A stretch of DNA of 34,968 nucleotides from Chloroflexota bacterium (GTDB taxonomy: Bacteria > Chloroflexota > Anaerolineae > Promineifilales > Promineifilaceae), in NCBI GenBank assembly GCA_020628815.1, contig JAHDEN010000054.1, forward strand, positions 1-34,968. Reading direction: 5' to 3'. Under the pieces are notes generated by a model. The model did no database searches, was not told the DNA's origin, and saw only the letters and a list, made by a program, of their open reading frames with translations. The position numbers and the translations under genes are program-made. Positions 33,816 through 34,968 of this stretch are shown here, piece by piece; positions within the stretch are counted from its first letter, which is position 1, and every line of letters begins with the position of its first letter.

Positions 33816-34968
33816 ATGGAAAGTAAAATCATTCCAGTCGTCCCCATTCGTGGTGGGGCGGTTTTCCCAGGTGTAACAACCACCATATCAATCGGCCGAC
33901 GCCGATCTTTAGCTGCAGCGCAAGCAGCGTCTCGCAGTAACGGTGAGCTTTTGATCACCGTCCAGTACAACACAGAAGTCGAGATTCCAAATGAGAGCGA
34001 CCTTGCTCCGATCGGGATCATGGCAAAAGTTCGAGACGTTCTGCGTGCACCACATGCTGGTGGGGTTCAAATGCTGGTGGAACTCAAAGAGCGGGTTAAC
34101 TTTACAGGGTTGCTTCAAACCGATCCGTATCTAACTGGAACATACACCCCCCTAGAAATACCAAAACCTGAACTAAAAGATTCTGATATTCAGCTAATGG
34201 CAGATGCGATTGCTCACTTAGAGACATACGCCGAAAGCATGGGTGAAATCAACCAACAGGTTTTGACCGCGACCCGCAGCCGCCGGAATATCGGTGACCT
34301 AGCCGACTACTTGGCCGGTCTACTTAATATTCCATTTGACCTTGAAGTTGAGCTATTTAAAGAATTAGATGGTTCTGCACGCTTGGGAATGATTCGTGAT
34401 TACTTGCAACAGGAATTACGGATTGCAAAAATTCGCCAAGACCTTGAAGGCGAAGCCCGCGAAGGGGCAAATAAAGCTCAACGTGAGTTTTTGCTGCGCG
34501 AGCAAATGAAAGCGATTCGCCGAGAATTAGGTGAAGAGCCTGAATCGGCCGCCGATGAACTGCGTCAAAAAGTTGAAGATGCAGGTATGCCTGAAGAGGT
34601 TTACGAGCGTGTCAACAAAGAGCTTAAACGCTTAAACGGACAAAATCCACAGTCGGCCGAAGCTGGGGTGATCCGCACATGGATCGAAACCTTAGCCGAC
34701 CTGCCATGGAGCAAATCGACTGAGGACAACTTTGATCTTGAGCATGTGCGTAACATTCTCGACGAAGATCATCATGGTCTAGACGAAGTAAAAGAACGCA
34801 TCGTGGAATTTGTAGCGGTCCGCAAATTAGCGGGCAACCAAATGCGCGGAGCGATCATCAATCTAAATGGCCCACCAGGTGTGGGCAAGACCTCGATTGC
34901 GCAATCAGTTGCGCGAGCGATGGGTCGCAAAATGGTACGAATCAGCCTCGGGGGGGTGCGTGATGAAG
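33816..34968 (+). CDS. lon: Lon protease, N-terminal part, cut by window end
   Basis: ATP-dependent protease degrading misfolded and regulatory proteins. The window holds about 384 codons: the LAN substrate-binding domain (VPIRGGAVFPG start), the coiled-coil segment with REFLLREQMKAIRRELGE and the start of the AAA+ module with Walker A GPPGVGKT. The proteolytic domain with its Ser-Lys dyad lies beyond the window. ATG 33816 has a weak AGGA site. It lies 150 bases after the right repeat copy and seems to be an independent gene. Confidence 0.97.
   Translation, partial: MESKIIPVVPIRGGAVFPGVTTTISIGRRRSLAAAQAASRSNGELLITVQYNTEVEIPNESDLAPIGIMAKVRDVLRAPHAGGVQMLVELKERVNFTGLLQTDPYLTGTYTPLEIPKPELKDSDIQLMADAIAHLETYAESMGEINQQVLTATRSRRNIGDLADYLAGLLNIPFDLEVELFKELDGSARLGMIRDYLQQELRIAKIRQDLEGEAREGANKAQREFLLREQMKAIRRELGEEPESAADELRQKVEDAGMPEEVYERVNKELKRLNGQNPQSAEAGVIRTWIETLADLPWSKSTEDNFDLEHVRNILDEDHHGLDEVKERIVEFVAVRKLAGNQMRGAIINLNGPPGVGKTSIAQSVARAMGRKMVRISLGGVRDE

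Noticed and set aside
1..34968. CRISPR arrays, tRNA genes, prophage, insertion-sequence transposases
   Set aside because: No regularly spaced repeats, cloverleaf sequences, phage structural genes or transposase motifs were seen.

Overview
This window looks like a chromosomal segment from an uncultured or little-studied bacterium, most likely in or near Chloroflexota (Anaerolineae-like). That placement is inferred from gene content and style: a corrinoid methyl-transfer cluster with a MetV/MetF-type reductase and a DUF4445-type activator, TupA/TupB, a mevalonate kinase, GAF-GAF-cyclase and two-component proteins, lipoproteins with Thr/Glu-rich linkers, and patchy Shine-Dalgarno use. No rRNA or taxonomic marker is complete here, so the phylum is a guess. 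Across the window the palindrome CGGCCG occurs roughly 125 times by hand count, against about 8 to 9 expected by chance, which is a genome signature in its own right.

Layout. 1-400: 3' part of the SRP RNA and a 72-bp inverted-repeat element. 400-12,050: mostly single genes in mixed orientation: GAF/GAF adenylate cyclase, methyltransferase, secreted metalloprotease-like lipoprotein, Asp/Glu racemase family protein, hybrid histidine kinase, YtcJ-type amidohydrolase, divergent tungstate transport genes tupB and tupA with a ModE-like dyad between them, and a histidine phosphatase. 12,050-15,470: a mevalonate kinase and dual-specificity phosphatase pair, a leader with a hairpin and an intrinsic terminator feeding two tiny membrane-protein genes, then a MoaD-like protein with a class I glutamine amidotransferase.

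15,640-25,635 is a long minus-strand one-carbon cluster. In transcription order it holds a corrinoid activator (2Fe-2S plus ASKHA), a corrinoid protein, a homocysteine methyltransferase domain protein, MetV, MetF, a methyl-THF:corrinoid methyltransferase, two DinB-like proteins and a formate-THF ligase. Together these can take formate to formyl-THF and methylene-THF to methyl-THF, and pass the methyl group through a cob(I)alamin protein to homocysteine: a methionine synthase split into three polypeptides with a separate reactivator. FolD is not in the window. Three of these proteins end in near-identical oligo-arginine tails (RRRRK-type), while the corrinoid carrier begins with a very acidic stretch. 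I read this as a possible charge-based assembly tag and consider it the most interesting signal here.

25,636-34,968: a D-2-hydroxyacid dehydrogenase, a secreted LVIVD/LamG-like protein, an SRPBCC protein, a PhoR/PhoB-like pair, a SixA-like phosphatase, a stand-alone protein resembling an effector-associated (death-like) domain flanked by two copies of a ~375-bp direct repeat, and the first third to half of Lon protease, cut by the window end.
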